NCBI RefSeq assembly: GCF_000741135.1
Contig: NZ_JGYU01000007.1
Coordinates: forward strand, 1-64,000
DNA: 64,000 bases
Direction: 5' to 3'
Source of the DNA: Bifidobacterium choerinum
Lineage (GTDB): Bacteria > Actinomycetota > Actinomycetes > Actinomycetales > Bifidobacteriaceae
In this document: in pieces, positions 18,054 to 27,685 of the stretch
How positions within the stretch are numbered: position 1 is the first letter of the stretch
Layout of the letters: the number at the start of each line of letters is the position of its first letter
Made by a program: the position numbers and the translations under genes
The notes under the pieces: generated by a model
The model's input: the letters and a program-made list of their open reading frames with translations, nothing else
What the model was told of the DNA's origin: nothing
Database searches by the model: none

Positions 18054-19598
18054 GTGAGCACAGGGCATCCGCAGCGCAAGACGGACAGCGACGCGCAGCT
18101 GGCGCCCACGTCGAAGTGGGTCCTGCGGTTCAACGTTGGGCAGGCGGCCCGACATCTGCTCTATGCGCTCGTGTGCGGCATACTGTGCGGATTCGGATCG
18201 ATCACGCTGTGCATCGTCGTCGACGGCGCGCGGCATGTCTTCGAACGCCTGCCGTGGCTCATCTGGCTGCTGCCGGTCATCGGCATCGCGCAACTGCTGC
18301 TGTACCGCTGGTGGAAGCTGCCGCTCGATCTGACGACGGACGCCGTCATCGAACGGATGCGCGGCGGCCACGAGATCAGCGGACTGCTCGCGCCGGGCAT
18401 CCTCATCGCGACCGCGATGACAATCCTCGCCGGCGGCACCGTCGGCAAGGAGGCCGGCGCGATGCAGATGGGCGCGAGCCTCGGCACAACGATCGCGCGG
18501 CCCTTCAGGCTGCACAACGTCGTGCGTCGACCCAACCACGACGATACGCAGGACATGCATCTGTACGTCGCGGCGACCGGCATGGCCGCGACCTTCTCCG
18601 CGCTGTTCTTCGCGCCGCTCGGCTCGTGCATGCTCGTCCTCGAGCTCATGCGCTTCGCCGGGCTGCGCTACGTGTGCTCGATGCTCGTCGCATGCTTCGC
18701 CGGATTCGTCGTCGCGCGCCACTTCGGCATCGGCGATGTCATCACGAAGGTCGGCGTGCCACAACTGAACTGGCACGGCGTCGGCATGTGCGTCGTCATC
18801 GGCGTGGCGGCGGCGCTGTTCGGCAGTCTGTTCGCGATCGCAATCCGCCTCGTACAGGGCGTCACGAAGCGGATCCGGCGCAACTGCTATCTGTGGGTAG
18901 TCGTCGGAGGCTTGCTCGTCGCCGTGCTCGTGACGGCGTGCGGATGGACGCGCTTCACCGGTTCGGGAGGCACGCTGCTCAACGACGTGCTCCGGAGCCC
19001 GAACGTCTCCTTCGACTTCCTCATCAAGATGCTGCTGACGATCTTGTGCCTCGGATTCTGGTTCAAGGGCGGCGAGATCATGCCGTCGCTGTGCATCGGC
19101 GGCATGATCGGCTCGGCGTCGTTCGCGATGACCGGCGGCGACGCGCTGTTCGGCGCGGCGGTCGGCTCGATCTGCTTCCTCGCCGCATTCAACCGCTGCC
19201 CGCTCTCCGCGTTCCTGCTCGGCTGCGAGATCTTCGGATGGGCGGCGGCGCCGTTCCTCGCGATCGGTGTGTGCGTCGCATTCATGTTCGGCTATCCGGT
19301 CGGCATCTACGGTTCGGGCATCGACCTGCTCGCCCGCTCCGGCTGGAAGCAGTTCTTCCACGGCATGCGCCAAAGCGCATTGCGCAATGAGCATGAGAAG
19401 GACGCCGGATTCATCGACTTCGCGGTCGCGGCGGGATCGCAGATCCAACAGGTCGCGTCGACGGCGCAGCAGGCGGCGCGCAGGGAGGGCGAACAGTGGC
19501 GTCATGAGGTCAGCACGTGGCGCGGCAAAGGCCGCGCGGGCCGCCGACGGCGGGGATCGGACGGTACGGCAAGCGGCCGGGGAGGGACACACAAATAG
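18054..19598 (+). CDS. CLC-family chloride channel/antiporter
   Basis: Integral membrane anion channel or H+/anion exchanger. The 514-residue protein has about ten membrane helices. The selectivity-filter helix starts GTVGKEAGAMQMGAS, matching the G(K/R)EGP motif, with the gating glutamate at E133. A second filter segment is GGEIMPSLCIGG (residues about 342-353). The cytoplasmic C-terminal tail (about 440-514) is charged and Gln/Arg-rich and has no CBS domains. The GTG at 18054 was chosen because GGAGGAGAT lies just upstream; longer frames overlap the preceding gene. Whether it moves chloride or fluoride cannot be told from these motifs. It precedes the oxalate module but has its own position. 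Confidence 0.9.
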   Translation: MSTGHPQRKTDSDAQLAPTSKWVLRFNVGQAARHLLYALVCGILCGFGSITLCIVVDGARHVFERLPWLIWLLPVIGIAQLLLYRWWKLPLDLTTDAVIERMRGGHEISGLLAPGILIATAMTILAGGTVGKEAGAMQMGASLGTTIARPFRLHNVVRRPNHDDTQDMHLYVAATGMAATFSALFFAPLGSCMLVLELMRFAGLRYVCSMLVACFAGFVVARHFGIGDVITKVGVPQLNWHGVGMCVVIGVAAALFGSLFAIAIRLVQGVTKRIRRNCYLWVVVGGLLVAVLVTACGWTRFTGSGGTLLNDVLRSPNVSFDFLIKMLLTILCLGFWFKGGEIMPSLCIGGMIGSASFAMTGGDALFGAAVGSICFLAAFNRCPLSAFLLGCEIFGWAAAPFLAIGVCVAFMFGYPVGIYGSGIDLLARSGWKQFFHGMRQSALRNEHEKDAGFIDFAVAAGSQIQQVASTAQQAARREGEQWRHEVSTWRGKGRAGRRRRGSDGTASGRGGTHK

Positions 19599-19656
19599 CG
19601 ATGAGCGAATAAATACGCTGAGCGCAAGCCTTCTCAGTATATGAGATACGCGACCT

Positions 19657-19684
19657 TAGAATCGGTGGTAATCATATCGCGATA
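19657..19684 (+). promoter_or_regulatory. Putative oxc promoter and operator
   Basis: TAGAAT (19657-19662) is a likely -10 box. The perfect 10-bp palindrome TATCGCGATA (19675-19684) falls just after the expected start site, where a repressor would act. The ribosome-binding site GGAGGAAG follows at 19699. Confidence 0.45.
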
Positions 19685-19708
19685 ACCACATCCCGATTGG
19701 AGGAAGAC

Positions 19709-21484
19709 ATGACAGATTCCACAGCTCAGGCCGCGGTCGCGCCAACGCAGAACCTGACGGATTCGCCTCACTACCTTGCTGAGGCGCTTATAAAGAACGG
19801 CATCAAGAATATGTACGGCGTCGTCGGCATCCCGGTCACCGATTTCGCACGTATCGCCCAGGGCATGGGCATTCGTTTCATCGGTATGCGCCATGAGGAG
19901 GACGCGGTCAACGCCGCCGCCGCCGAAGGATTCCTGACGGGACGCCCAGCCGTCGCACTGACCGTCTCGGCGCCTGGTTTCCTCAACGGCCTCGCTGCAC
20001 TGCTCGAAGCCACCGAGAACGGCTACCCGGTCATCATGATCGGCGGCTCCTCGACACGTCACGTCGTGGACATGCACGAAGGTGAATATGAAGGCCTCGA
20101 CCAGATGAACTACGCGAAGGCGTTCTGCAAGGAATCGTTCCGCATCGACAAGATCGAGGACATCCCGCTCGCCGTCGCACGCGCGATGCACATCGCATGC
20201 TCGGGCCGCCCGGGCGCCGTCTACATCGATTTCCCGGACGACGCGGTCGCTCAGACGATGGACAAGGACGAGGCCGCGGCCAAGCTGTGGGTTGCGAACA
20301 ACCCGGCCCCGGCGATGCCGCCGGCGCAGTCGTCGATCGACGATGCGCTCAAGCTGCTGAGCGAGGCGAAGAACCCGCTGATGATCGTCGGCAAGGGCGC
20401 GGCGCTCGCGCAGGCCGAGGACGAGATTCGCGCGTTCGTCGACAAGACCGACATCCCGTTCCAGCCGATGTCAATGGCCAAGGGCCTCATCCCGGACGAC
20501 GATCCGCACTGCACGGCGAGCTGCCGCGGACTCGCGCTGCGCACGGCCGACGTCGTGCTCGTCGTCGGCGCGCGTCTCAACTGGATGCTCAACTTCGGCG
20601 AAGGCAAGGAATGGAACCCGGACGTCAAGTTCATCCAGATCGACATCGATCCGGCCGAGATGGAGAACTCGCGCTCGATCGCATGCCCGGTCGTCGGTGA
20701 TATCAAGTCCGCGATGACGATGCTCAACGCCGGCCTTGAGAAGACGCCGTTCAAGGCCACCTCCGCATGGCTCGGCATGCTGCAGGCCGACGCGCAGAAG
20801 AACGACGAGAAGTTCGCCGCGCGCGTCAACTCCGGCAAGGTGCCGATGGGGCACTACGACGCGCTCGGCGCGATCAAGAAGGTCTACGACAAGAACAGGG
20901 ACCTCATCCTGACGAACGAGGGCGCGAACACGCTCGACGATTGCCGCAACATCATCGACATCTACGAGCCGCGCCACCGTCTCGATTGCGGCACGTGGGG
21001 CGTCATGGGCTGCGCGGTCGGCTATTCGATCGGCGCCGCCGTCGCCACCGGCAAGCAGGTCCTGTACATTGGCGGCGACTCCGGATTCGGCTTCGACGGT
21101 ATGGAGGTCGAGGTCGCCTGCCGTTACCACCTGCCGATCACCTTCGTCGTGCTCAACAACGGCGGCATCTACCGTGGCGACTTCGAGAACCTCGGCGACG
21201 ACGGCGATCCGTCGCCGCTGACGCTCACCTACGACGCGCACTACGAGAAGATGATCGAGGCGTTCGGCGGCACCGGCTACTACGCCACGACGCCGGACGA
21301 GGTCGAGCAGATGGTCGGCGAGGCCGTCGCCTCCGGCAAGCCGAGCTTCGTCCATGTGCAGCTCGCCGACTACGCGGGCAAGGAATCGGGCCACATCAGC
21401 AACCTGAATCCGAAGCCGGTCGTCGGACCGCTCGCGACCTCCGAAGTGACGGCGAACCCGTACATCGAAGGCGCCCGCATGTGA
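19709..21484 (+). CDS. oxc: Oxalyl-CoA decarboxylase
   Basis: Thiamine-diphosphate enzyme that splits oxalyl-CoA to formyl-CoA and CO2, consuming a proton. The 591-residue protein has the three-domain TPP-enzyme plan. The Pyr domain has the catalytic Glu region GMRHEEDAVNAAAAEG (about 60-75). The middle nucleotide-binding domain follows. The PP domain carries the TPP/Mg motif GGDSGFGFDGMEVEVACRYH, ending in LNNGGIYRG (about 455-490), where IYRG is typical of oxalyl-CoA decarboxylases. The ATG at 19709 sits 2 nt after a GGAGGAAG site; the TTG at 19697 would precede that site. A permease gene follows and frc is convergent downstream, which together define an oxalate-degrading module. Confidence 0.96.
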   Translation: MTDSTAQAAVAPTQNLTDSPHYLAEALIKNGIKNMYGVVGIPVTDFARIAQGMGIRFIGMRHEEDAVNAAAAEGFLTGRPAVALTVSAPGFLNGLAALLEATENGYPVIMIGGSSTRHVVDMHEGEYEGLDQMNYAKAFCKESFRIDKIEDIPLAVARAMHIACSGRPGAVYIDFPDDAVAQTMDKDEAAAKLWVANNPAPAMPPAQSSIDDALKLLSEAKNPLMIVGKGAALAQAEDEIRAFVDKTDIPFQPMSMAKGLIPDDDPHCTASCRGLALRTADVVLVVGARLNWMLNFGEGKEWNPDVKFIQIDIDPAEMENSRSIACPVVGDIKSAMTMLNAGLEKTPFKATSAWLGMLQADAQKNDEKFAARVNSGKVPMGHYDALGAIKKVYDKNRDLILTNEGANTLDDCRNIIDIYEPRHRLDCGTWGVMGCAVGYSIGAAVATGKQVLYIGGDSGFGFDGMEVEVACRYHLPITFVVLNNGGIYRGDFENLGDDGDPSPLTLTYDAHYEKMIEAFGGTGYYATTPDEVEQMVGEAVASGKPSFVHVQLADYAGKESGHISNLNPKPVVGPLATSEVTANPYIEGARM

Positions 21485-21507
21485 CGATGACGTCACCGCC
21501 GGCCGGT

Positions 21508-21551
21508 TCCGCCGGCTGCCGAGCCCATGAGGGAGGACGGCAGCCGGCGGA
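21508..21551 (+). terminator. Intercistronic hairpin between oxc and the AEC permease
   Basis: A perfect 14-bp GC-rich stem (21508-21521 with 21538-21551) with a 16-nt loop and no T tract. It could lower permease expression relative to oxc, or protect the oxc mRNA 3' end. Confidence 0.6.
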
Positions 21552-21637
21552 GCCGTCCGGCGCCCGTCGTCCCCACCAGTCATGGCCGGTGCACGCCGCG
21601 CGACGCATCGGCATACCAAGAGAAGGAAGCATCCATC

Positions 21638-22771
21638 ATGGGAAAAATACTTATCGATGACATCGTCCCGATCATCGTCATCATGGCGTTGGGCTATGTC
21701 TGCGGCAAACTCAGCTACTTCGACGACGACCAGCGTCAGGGCCTCAACAAGCTCGTGCTCAACATCGCGCTGCCGGCCGCATTGTTCATCTCGATCGTCA
21801 AGGCGACGCGCGAGATGCTCGCGCAGGACGCTGTCCTGACCGCCATCGGCTTCGTGGGCATCATCGTGATGTTCATGATCAGCTACTATCTGTGCCGCCT
21901 GATGTTCCACCGCAGCATCCAGGAGGCGGCCGTCTGCGCGTTGATCGCGGGCTCGCCGACGATCGGCTTCCTCGGATTCGCCGTGCTCGACCCGATCTAC
22001 GGCGACACCGTCTCGACGAACCTCGTCATCGCGATCATCTCGATCGTCGTCAACGCGATCACGATCCCGATCGGCATGTATCTGATCAACGTCGGCCAAG
22101 CGAAGGACCGCGCACGGCTGTCCGCCGCGACCGTCACGAACTCGAAGGGTGAGGTCAAGGTCGCCGACAAGGCCGCGAAGACGCCGGCCATCGTCGCCAC
22201 GAAGGACGATGAGGCCGTCGATCCGTCGAAGGACGCGAAGCAGGACCGCAACGCCGAGGTCATGGTCTCGAAGTCCTCGAACAAGGGCAAGAAGAAGAAC
22301 CAGAACCTCGAGGCGCTCATCAACGCGCTCAAGCAGCCGGTCTGCTGGGCCCCGCTGCTCGCGATCGCGCTCGTGCTCATCGGCGTGCGCGTCCCGTCCA
22401 GCTTCGCGCCGACCTTCGACCTCATCGCGAAGGCCAACTCCGGCGTCGCCGTGCTCGCCGCCGGCCTCGCGCTGTCCACCGTGAAGTTCTCGCTCGGCTG
22501 GGAGACGCTGTGGAACACCTTCTACCGCCTGATCCTGACCCCTGCCGCGTTCCTCGGCGTGGGTCTGCTGTGCGGCATGGGCTCCGACGTCAACAAGCTC
22601 TCGATGCTCGTGCTCGCCGTCGCGCTGCCGCCGGCCTTCTCCGGCATCATCATCTCGAGCCGCTACAACATCTACGTCAAGGAAGGCGCGTCGACGACGG
22701 CGGTCTCCACCGTCGCCTTCGCCGTCACCTGCCTGCTGTGGATCTGGCTCGTGCCGCTGTGCGCCCACTGA
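21638..22771 (+). CDS. AEC-family (auxin efflux carrier-like) transporter, putative oxalate/formate carrier
   Basis: Membrane transporter of 377 residues with two five-helix halves. The first covers about residues 5-150 ([30 protein letters not shown]). The second covers about 225-377. A charged cytoplasmic loop rich in Lys and Asp (about 155-225) separates them. The helix-breaking ALPAALF and ALPPAFSG segments are typical of the family. E. coli YfdV is a family member encoded beside frc and oxc, so transport of oxalate or formate is likely but inferred. AGAAGGAAG precedes the ATG at 21638. It follows oxc with a hairpin between and ends at a strong terminator. Confidence 0.85.
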   Translation: MGKILIDDIVPIIVIMALGYVCGKLSYFDDDQRQGLNKLVLNIALPAALFISIVKATREMLAQDAVLTAIGFVGIIVMFMISYYLCRLMFHRSIQEAAVCALIAGSPTIGFLGFAVLDPIYGDTVSTNLVIAIISIVVNAITIPIGMYLINVGQAKDRARLSAATVTNSKGEVKVADKAAKTPAIVATKDDEAVDPSKDAKQDRNAEVMVSKSSNKGKKKNQNLEALINALKQPVCWAPLLAIALVLIGVRVPSSFAPTFDLIAKANSGVAVLAAGLALSTVKFSLGWETLWNTFYRLILTPAAFLGVGLLCGMGSDVNKLSMLVLAVALPPAFSGIIISSRYNIYVKEGASTTAVSTVAFAVTCLLWIWLVPLCAH

Positions 22772-22791
22772 GTCGCTGATTCGGATCGCTG

Positions 22792-22832
22792 CATAAGGAC
22801 CCCGACCATGCCCGATGGTCGGGGTCCTTATG
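22792..22832 (+). terminator. Terminator of the oxc-permease operon
   Basis: A perfect 18-bp stem (22792-22809 with 22815-22832) with a 5-nt loop lies 21 nt after the permease stop. Confidence 0.9.
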
Positions 22833-23060
22833 TTCCACGGCATGAGGCATTACCTGAGGACATGATCGGCTGAGGATTGCGCTTGAGGATTCGTTTGGTG
22901 CGCGCCTTGGTGTCGCAGATGATAGATGCCTTAGGCCGCAGGTGTATGGATGGCACGGATATGAGTGCCCCCCCTATTGTTGTTGCGGCAATACTGCGCG
23001 TCGCCGTCGTCGTGCCATGCGGGCCATGGAGGGGATCAGTCCGCGCCGGGCAATGAAGAA
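22833..23060. other. Gene-free spacer between convergent oxalate transcripts
   Basis: No convincing gene. A 95-codon minus-strand frame covers the stretch and both hairpins, but it has no ribosome-binding site and no recognisable sequence. Together with the flanking terminators, the gene-free interval is 387 nt. Confidence 0.5.
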
Positions 23061-23103
23061 GGGGAGGGCCCACGGCATCGATATGATGCCGTGGGCCCTC
23101 CCC
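23061..23103 (-). terminator. Terminator of frc
   Basis: A perfect 19-bp stem (23061-23079 with 23085-23103) with loop gatat lies 55 nt beyond the frc stop on the minus strand. Confidence 0.88.
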
Positions 23104-23158
23104 TGGATTTGCCATCCATGACCAGCGGTCGGGCGCGGCTATGGATGGAATCTGGAAA

Positions 23159-24493
23159 TCAGGCCTGTGCCGGGGCGGCCGTCAGGTCGGCCTTGACGCC
23201 GTCGTTGGAGCCGATGACGCCCTTCGCCGCGAGGTCCTTGATCTGGTCTTCGGTGTAGCCGAGGGACTCGAGGATCTCCTCGTTGTTCTCGCCGAGCTTC
23301 GGCGCGCGCTGGTAGTCGGGCGCGTAGTTGCTCATCGTGAACGGCAGGCCGATCGTCTTGAACTTGCCGCGGGCGTCGCCCTGATCGATCGTGATCAATG
23401 TGCCGTCCTCGTTGAGGTCCGGATCGTTCTCGAGTTCGTTCCAGTCGAGCACCGGGCCGACCGGGACGCCTTTGGCGCCGAGTTCCTTCGTCAGCGTGTA
23501 CTTGTCGTACTGCATCGTGTATTCCTCGACGCGCTTGTACACTTCCTGCTTGTGCTCATCGCGGGCATTCGCGGTGTTGAAGCGCGGATCGGTGAGCCAA
23601 TCCTGGAAGCCCATCGCGTTGCAGAACTCCTCGAAGCCCTTCTGGGACTGCTGGATGACGATGTACACGTAGGCGTTCGGGTCGGTCTCCCAGCCCTTCG
23701 CACGGTAGCACCAGCCAAGCACGAGGCCGCCTTCGGCGTTGGCCGCACGCGGAATCGCCTTGCCGAACTTGTAGCCCGGGTAGCAGTCGTAGTAGGACAG
23801 CTGATGCAGATGGTCGAGGATGAGCTGGTCGCGCAGCTTGATGCGGCACAGGTTGAGCACGGCGTTCTGCATCGACTGGTAGACGAAGACGCCTTCGCCG
23901 GTGCGTTCGCGCTGCAGCAGCGCGGTGAGGATCGCGATCGTCAGATGCATGCCGGTGTTCGAATCGCCGAGCGCGGCGCCGGACTGCGTCGGGATGTTCT
24001 TGTCGCCTTCCCACCAGCCGGTCGTCGAGGCGGCGCCGCCCGCGCACTGCGCGACCGGCTCGAAGGCCTTGACATGCTCGAAGCGGCTGCCCTGGTTGAA
24101 GCCCTTGAGGGAGGCCATGATGCACTTCGGGTTGATCTTGTGGACCTCGTCCCAGCCGAAGCCGAGCTTCTCGACGTCGCCCGGGCCGATGTTCTCGACG
24201 AAGACGTCGGCGTCCTTGAGCAGGTCGGTGAGGACCTGCTTGCCCTCCGGGGTCTTCATGTCGAGTGTGAGCGACTTCTTGTTGGCGTTGAGCTGCAGGA
24301 AGTACAGCGAATAGGAGCCGTCGACGTCGTTCATCTCGTTACGGGTCGGATCGCCGCCGTGGACCTTCTCCAGCTTGATGACCTCCGCACCGAGCCATGC
24401 GAGGATCTGCGTGCAGGACGGACCCGACTGCACCTGCGTCCAGTCGATGACCTTGATTCCCGCGAGTGGTGCGGTATTGGTTGCCTCTGCCAT
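23159..24493 (-). CDS. frc: Formyl-CoA:oxalate CoA-transferase
   Basis: Class III CoA-transferase that moves CoA from formyl-CoA to oxalate, giving oxalyl-CoA for Oxc and releasing formate. The 444-residue protein begins with the family fold GIKVIDWTQVQSGPSCTQ and LAWLGAEVIKLEKVHGGDPTR. The catalytic Asp is D177 in AALGDSNTGMH. The Gly-rich GGLVLGWCYRAKGW loop and the VPVGPVLDWNEL segment agree with Frc. AAGGAGG precedes the ATG. It is transcribed toward oxc and the permease from its own promoter, so the two halves of the pathway can be regulated separately. Confidence 0.96.
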   Translation of the reverse strand: MAEATNTAPLAGIKVIDWTQVQSGPSCTQILAWLGAEVIKLEKVHGGDPTRNEMNDVDGSYSLYFLQLNANKKSLTLDMKTPEGKQVLTDLLKDADVFVENIGPGDVEKLGFGWDEVHKINPKCIMASLKGFNQGSRFEHVKAFEPVAQCAGGAASTTGWWEGDKNIPTQSGAALGDSNTGMHLTIAILTALLQRERTGEGVFVYQSMQNAVLNLCRIKLRDQLILDHLHQLSYYDCYPGYKFGKAIPRAANAEGGLVLGWCYRAKGWETDPNAYVYIVIQQSQKGFEEFCNAMGFQDWLTDPRFNTANARDEHKQEVYKRVEEYTMQYDKYTLTKELGAKGVPVGPVLDWNELENDPDLNEDGTLITIDQGDARGKFKTIGLPFTMSNYAPDYQRAPKLGENNEEILESLGYTEDQIKDLAAKGVIGSNDGVKADLTAAPAQA

Positions 24494-24681
24494 ATGGCCT
24501 CCTTGTTTACAGAGCCGATAGTGCCTTCAATATACGCATCGACGACCGAGCCGCTCCATCGATTCAGCTACTGGTCACAAGGTTTCCGCCACGGGAGTGA
24601 TTTTGCTAAGGATACCGCCGCAGGCGGCAGGAACGATGCCGCCGGCGGCGGCGATGACGGCGGTTTGCGCGCCGAAACGCA

Positions 24682-24713
24682 GAAGGCCGGAGATCCGCAG
24701 ATCTCCGGCCTTC
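24682..24713 (-). terminator. Terminator downstream of the initiator tRNA
   Basis: A 13-bp perfect stem (24682-24694 with 24701-24713) and short loop lie directly 3' of the tRNA on the minus strand, followed by a T-containing tail. Confidence 0.82.
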
Positions 24714-24718
24714 GTGGT

Positions 24719-24795
24719 TGGTAGCGGGGCATGGATTTGAACCATGGACCTCTGGGTTATGAGCCCAGCGAGCTACCGAGCTGCTCCACCCCGCG
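24719..24795 (-). tRNA. Initiator tRNA-fMet (CAT)
   Basis: A 77-nt cloverleaf read on the minus strand, with encoded CCA. Anticodon CAT lies in the loop CTCATAA, with three consecutive G:C pairs in the anticodon stem (CTGGG/CCCAG). The first acceptor position is unpaired (C1 opposite T72). Both features mark it as the initiator rather than an elongator tRNA-Met. Confidence 0.95.
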
Positions 24796-24820
24796 TCGGC
24801 TGTTTTGCGCAGCTCTCACT

Positions 24821-24848
24821 AATATACACAAGCGAATCCGAGAGTCAA
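24821..24848 (-). promoter_or_regulatory. Promoter of the initiator tRNA
   Basis: On the minus strand, TTGACT (24843-24848) and TATATT (24821-24826) are separated by 16 bp, about 26 nt upstream of the mature tRNA 5' end. Confidence 0.7.
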
Positions 24849-24979
24849 CCGTCGGCGTGTCGCGACGTTCGCGCGCGGTGTCGTCGTCGACGCCGAATCG
24901 GTCGCGTGCGGCGCTTTCGTGCGGCCGTCGTCGTACATGCACCGTCGTTTGTTATGCCGTGCGCACATAATAGGAAACC

Positions 24980-26020
24980 ATGCCTATCAAAATTCCCGGA
25001 GGCCTTCCGGCGCGTGACATCCTCGACTCCGAACGCATCTTCGCGCTCGAGAAGCCCGAGGCGGAGCGGCAGCGCGTGCGTCCGCTCAAGATGGTCATCC
25101 TCAACCTGATGCCGAAGAAGATCGAGACGGAGACGCAGCTGCTGCGGCTGATTTCGAAATCGCCGCTGCAGGTGGACATCGACTTCATGAAGACGGGCAC
25201 GCACGAGTCGACGCATGTGAGCGCCGACCACCTCGTCAAGTTCTACGAGCCGCCGGAGTCCTTCGCCGACAACTACTACGACGGCCTCATCGTCACCGGT
25301 GCGCCCGTCGAGCATCTGCCCTTCGAGCAGGTCGACTACTGGGACGAGTTCAAGCGCATCCTCGACTGGGCGGCGAGCCATGTGTTCTCGACGATGTATC
25401 TGTGCTGGGGTGCGATGGGCGCGCTCAACTACCGCTACGGCGTGCGCAAGATCGATCTTCCCGAGAAGATCTTCGGCGTCTTCCCGCAGTATCTGCAGGA
25501 CGAATACTGCTTCCTGACGAACGGCTTCGACGAGATCGCGCTGCAGCCGCATTCGCGCGTCGCCGCCGTCAGCGAGGAGGACATCGCCGCGAATCCGGAC
25601 CTGCAGGTGCTCACCTGGGGACCGCAGTCCGGTCCGGGCCTCATCGCGACGCGCGACTTCTCCGAGGTGTTCGCGCTCGGCCATTGGGAGTACGGCAAGT
25701 ACACGCTCGCCGAGGAGTACCGCCGCGACATGGATCGCGGACTCGACAACGTGCCGTTCCCGACCAACTACTTCCCGAACGACGACCCGACGATCGAGCC
25801 GCTGTTCTCGTGGCGTGCGCATGCGAACCTGCTGTGGCGCAACTGGCTCAACTGGGTCTACCAGATGACGCCGTACGACCTGACCGAGGTGCCGCAGCTG
25901 CGTGCGCAGCGCCGTCCCGGCACCGACCATGTCGTGCGCCATGCGCCGAGCTCGCCGCGCGAGGACGGCTTCCGCCCGTTCCTCGACGACGGCTACGGCC
26001 TCATCGTCCCGCGCGACTGA
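24980..26020 (+). CDS. metA: Homoserine O-acetyltransferase (MetA family)
   Basis: Acylates homoserine in methionine biosynthesis. The 346-residue length and sequence match MetA, with the catalytic Cys142 in YLCWGAMGALNY and the downstream LGHWEYGKYTLAEEY segment bearing the His-Glu pair. Residue 111 is Glu (TGAPVE). In this family Glu111 indicates acetyl-CoA use, whereas Gly, as in E. coli, indicates succinyl-CoA. Despite the metA name it is therefore probably an acetyltransferase. AGGAAAC precedes the ATG at 24980. It stands alone downstream of the divergent tRNA gene. Confidence 0.93.
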   Translation: MPIKIPGGLPARDILDSERIFALEKPEAERQRVRPLKMVILNLMPKKIETETQLLRLISKSPLQVDIDFMKTGTHESTHVSADHLVKFYEPPESFADNYYDGLIVTGAPVEHLPFEQVDYWDEFKRILDWAASHVFSTMYLCWGAMGALNYRYGVRKIDLPEKIFGVFPQYLQDEYCFLTNGFDEIALQPHSRVAAVSEEDIAANPDLQVLTWGPQSGPGLIATRDFSEVFALGHWEYGKYTLAEEYRRDMDRGLDNVPFPTNYFPNDDPTIEPLFSWRAHANLLWRNWLNWVYQMTPYDLTEVPQLRAQRRPGTDHVVRHAPSSPREDGFRPFLDDGYGLIVPRD

Positions 26021-26525
26021 GGCGTTCCGGTCGCCCGACCGTGCGGCCGGCCATGTCCGCCGGCCTGCCGTGTTCGCTGTCGCATGAATTGCGACTGTGA
26101 TATGGCATACAACGTGTTCCCCCGCGTGTCGCCGCGGCGGCGCGCGGGGTGCTCTCAATCGCTTAAGCCTTACGAAATGTTGATGATTCGGCATATGGAT
26201 GCCATTGGGTACTTCCCGTCATCGATGTCCACTATCGGGCCAATAATCGCGTCTCAGTGGAAATCAAGGTCCAATACGCCCGCCCCGGCCGAGGTGATTG
26301 CCACCCCGGCGCGTGGGCGCAGACATATGAGGAAGACGAGGAGAGAGGACGCTGCAGAGCGCGCGTGATAGTGCATCCCGCACATGTTCGCACGCTGCTG
26401 AATCAACGCCGGCACATCGGTGGAACACCGCCGTTGCGGTAATCTTGCCGTCACATACGCGGTACGTAGTGGACATCAGTCGGATTAGACTGTCATCAGA
26501 CAATTCGTAACATCAGGAGGCATGA
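26021..26525. other. Long leader region upstream of the ATP synthase operon
   Basis: No convincing gene. A 94-codon plus-strand frame (26084-26368) lacks a ribosome-binding site and family features. No atpI-like membrane protein is encoded here, although atpI often precedes atpB. TAGACT at 26486-26491 is a possible -10 box about 35 nt before atpB. Confidence 0.5.
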
Positions 26526-27344
26526 ATGGTTGATGCATTCGCCGCAGGCATCGTCACGCTTGCAGAAGAAGAGCCATCGATGCATATGCCGGGCATTGGC
26601 GATTTCCTTCCTCCGGAGATCCTGTTCCAGGGCACGCCGTTCGCGATCAACCGCATCATCTTCGTGCGCATCCTCGCCACGATCATCCTGATGCTCGTGC
26701 TGGGCATCACGGCGGCGCGCGCGAAGCTCGTGCCGGGCCGTTGGCAGGGCGCCGTCGAATGGATCGTCAACTTCACGAAGACGGACATCGTCTACCAGGT
26801 CATGGGCGAGGAGCGCGGCAAGCGCTACGTTCCGATGATCACGACCGTGTTCCTGACGCTGCTCGTCTTCAACCTGTGCGGCGAGGTCCCGGGCATGAAC
26901 ATCGCGGCGAGCGCGACAATCACGCTGCCGCTCGTCTTCGCGATGTGGTGCTTCTGCCAGTACTGGATCGCCGGCATCCGCGAAAAGGGCCTCGGTCATT
27001 TCCTGCGCGACGAGCTGTTCCCGAAGGGCGTCCCGTGGCCGATCTACATCCTGCTGTCCCCGATCCAGCTGCTCGAGCTGCTCATCATCCGACCGTTCTC
27101 GCTGACGATCCGACTCTTCGCCAACATGATCTCGGGGCATCTGATCCTCGCGCTGTGCCTGTCGGCGACGCAGTACTTCCTCGTCGACGTCGTGAACAAG
27201 GTGATGATGCCTTTCGGCGTGATCACCTTCGCCGCCGGCATGTTCATGTATCTCTTCGAGATGCTCGTCGCGGCGCTGCAGGCCTACATCTTCGCGATCC
27301 TGACGACCGCGTACATCAATATGAGCTATCCGGAGATCGACTGA
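26526..27344 (+). CDS. atpB: ATP synthase subunit a (F0)
   Basis: Membrane subunit that forms the proton half-channels facing the c-ring. The 272-residue protein has five to six helices. The essential arginine is R196 in LTIRLFANMISGHL, and the usual C-terminal segment MLVAALQAYIFAILTTAYI is present. AGGAGG precedes the ATG at 26526. First gene of the atpBEFHAGDC operon, where all genes run in the same direction. Confidence 0.97.
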   Translation: MVDAFAAGIVTLAEEEPSMHMPGIGDFLPPEILFQGTPFAINRIIFVRILATIILMLVLGITAARAKLVPGRWQGAVEWIVNFTKTDIVYQVMGEERGKRYVPMITTVFLTLLVFNLCGEVPGMNIAASATITLPLVFAMWCFCQYWIAGIREKGLGHFLRDELFPKGVPWPIYILLSPIQLLELLIIRPFSLTIRLFANMISGHLILALCLSATQYFLVDVVNKVMMPFGVITFAAGMFMYLFEMLVAALQAYIFAILTTAYINMSYPEID

Positions 27345-27377
27345 CCGCCGGCACAATTTTGTTGCATCAAGCAATGA

Positions 27378-27626
<249 letters not shown>

Positions 27627-27685
27627 TCCGAATCGAGTAGCAACCCGAATCATCACTCGAGGACATGAAAGGAGGAGAACGAATC

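Noticed and set aside
22828..23115. 95-codon minus-strand frame between the oxalate transcripts
   Set aside because: It runs through both terminator hairpins, lacks a ribosome-binding site and matches nothing recognisable.
26084..26368. 94-codon frame upstream of atpB as a possible atpI
   Set aside because: It has no membrane helices and no ribosome-binding site. AtpI proteins are hydrophobic.
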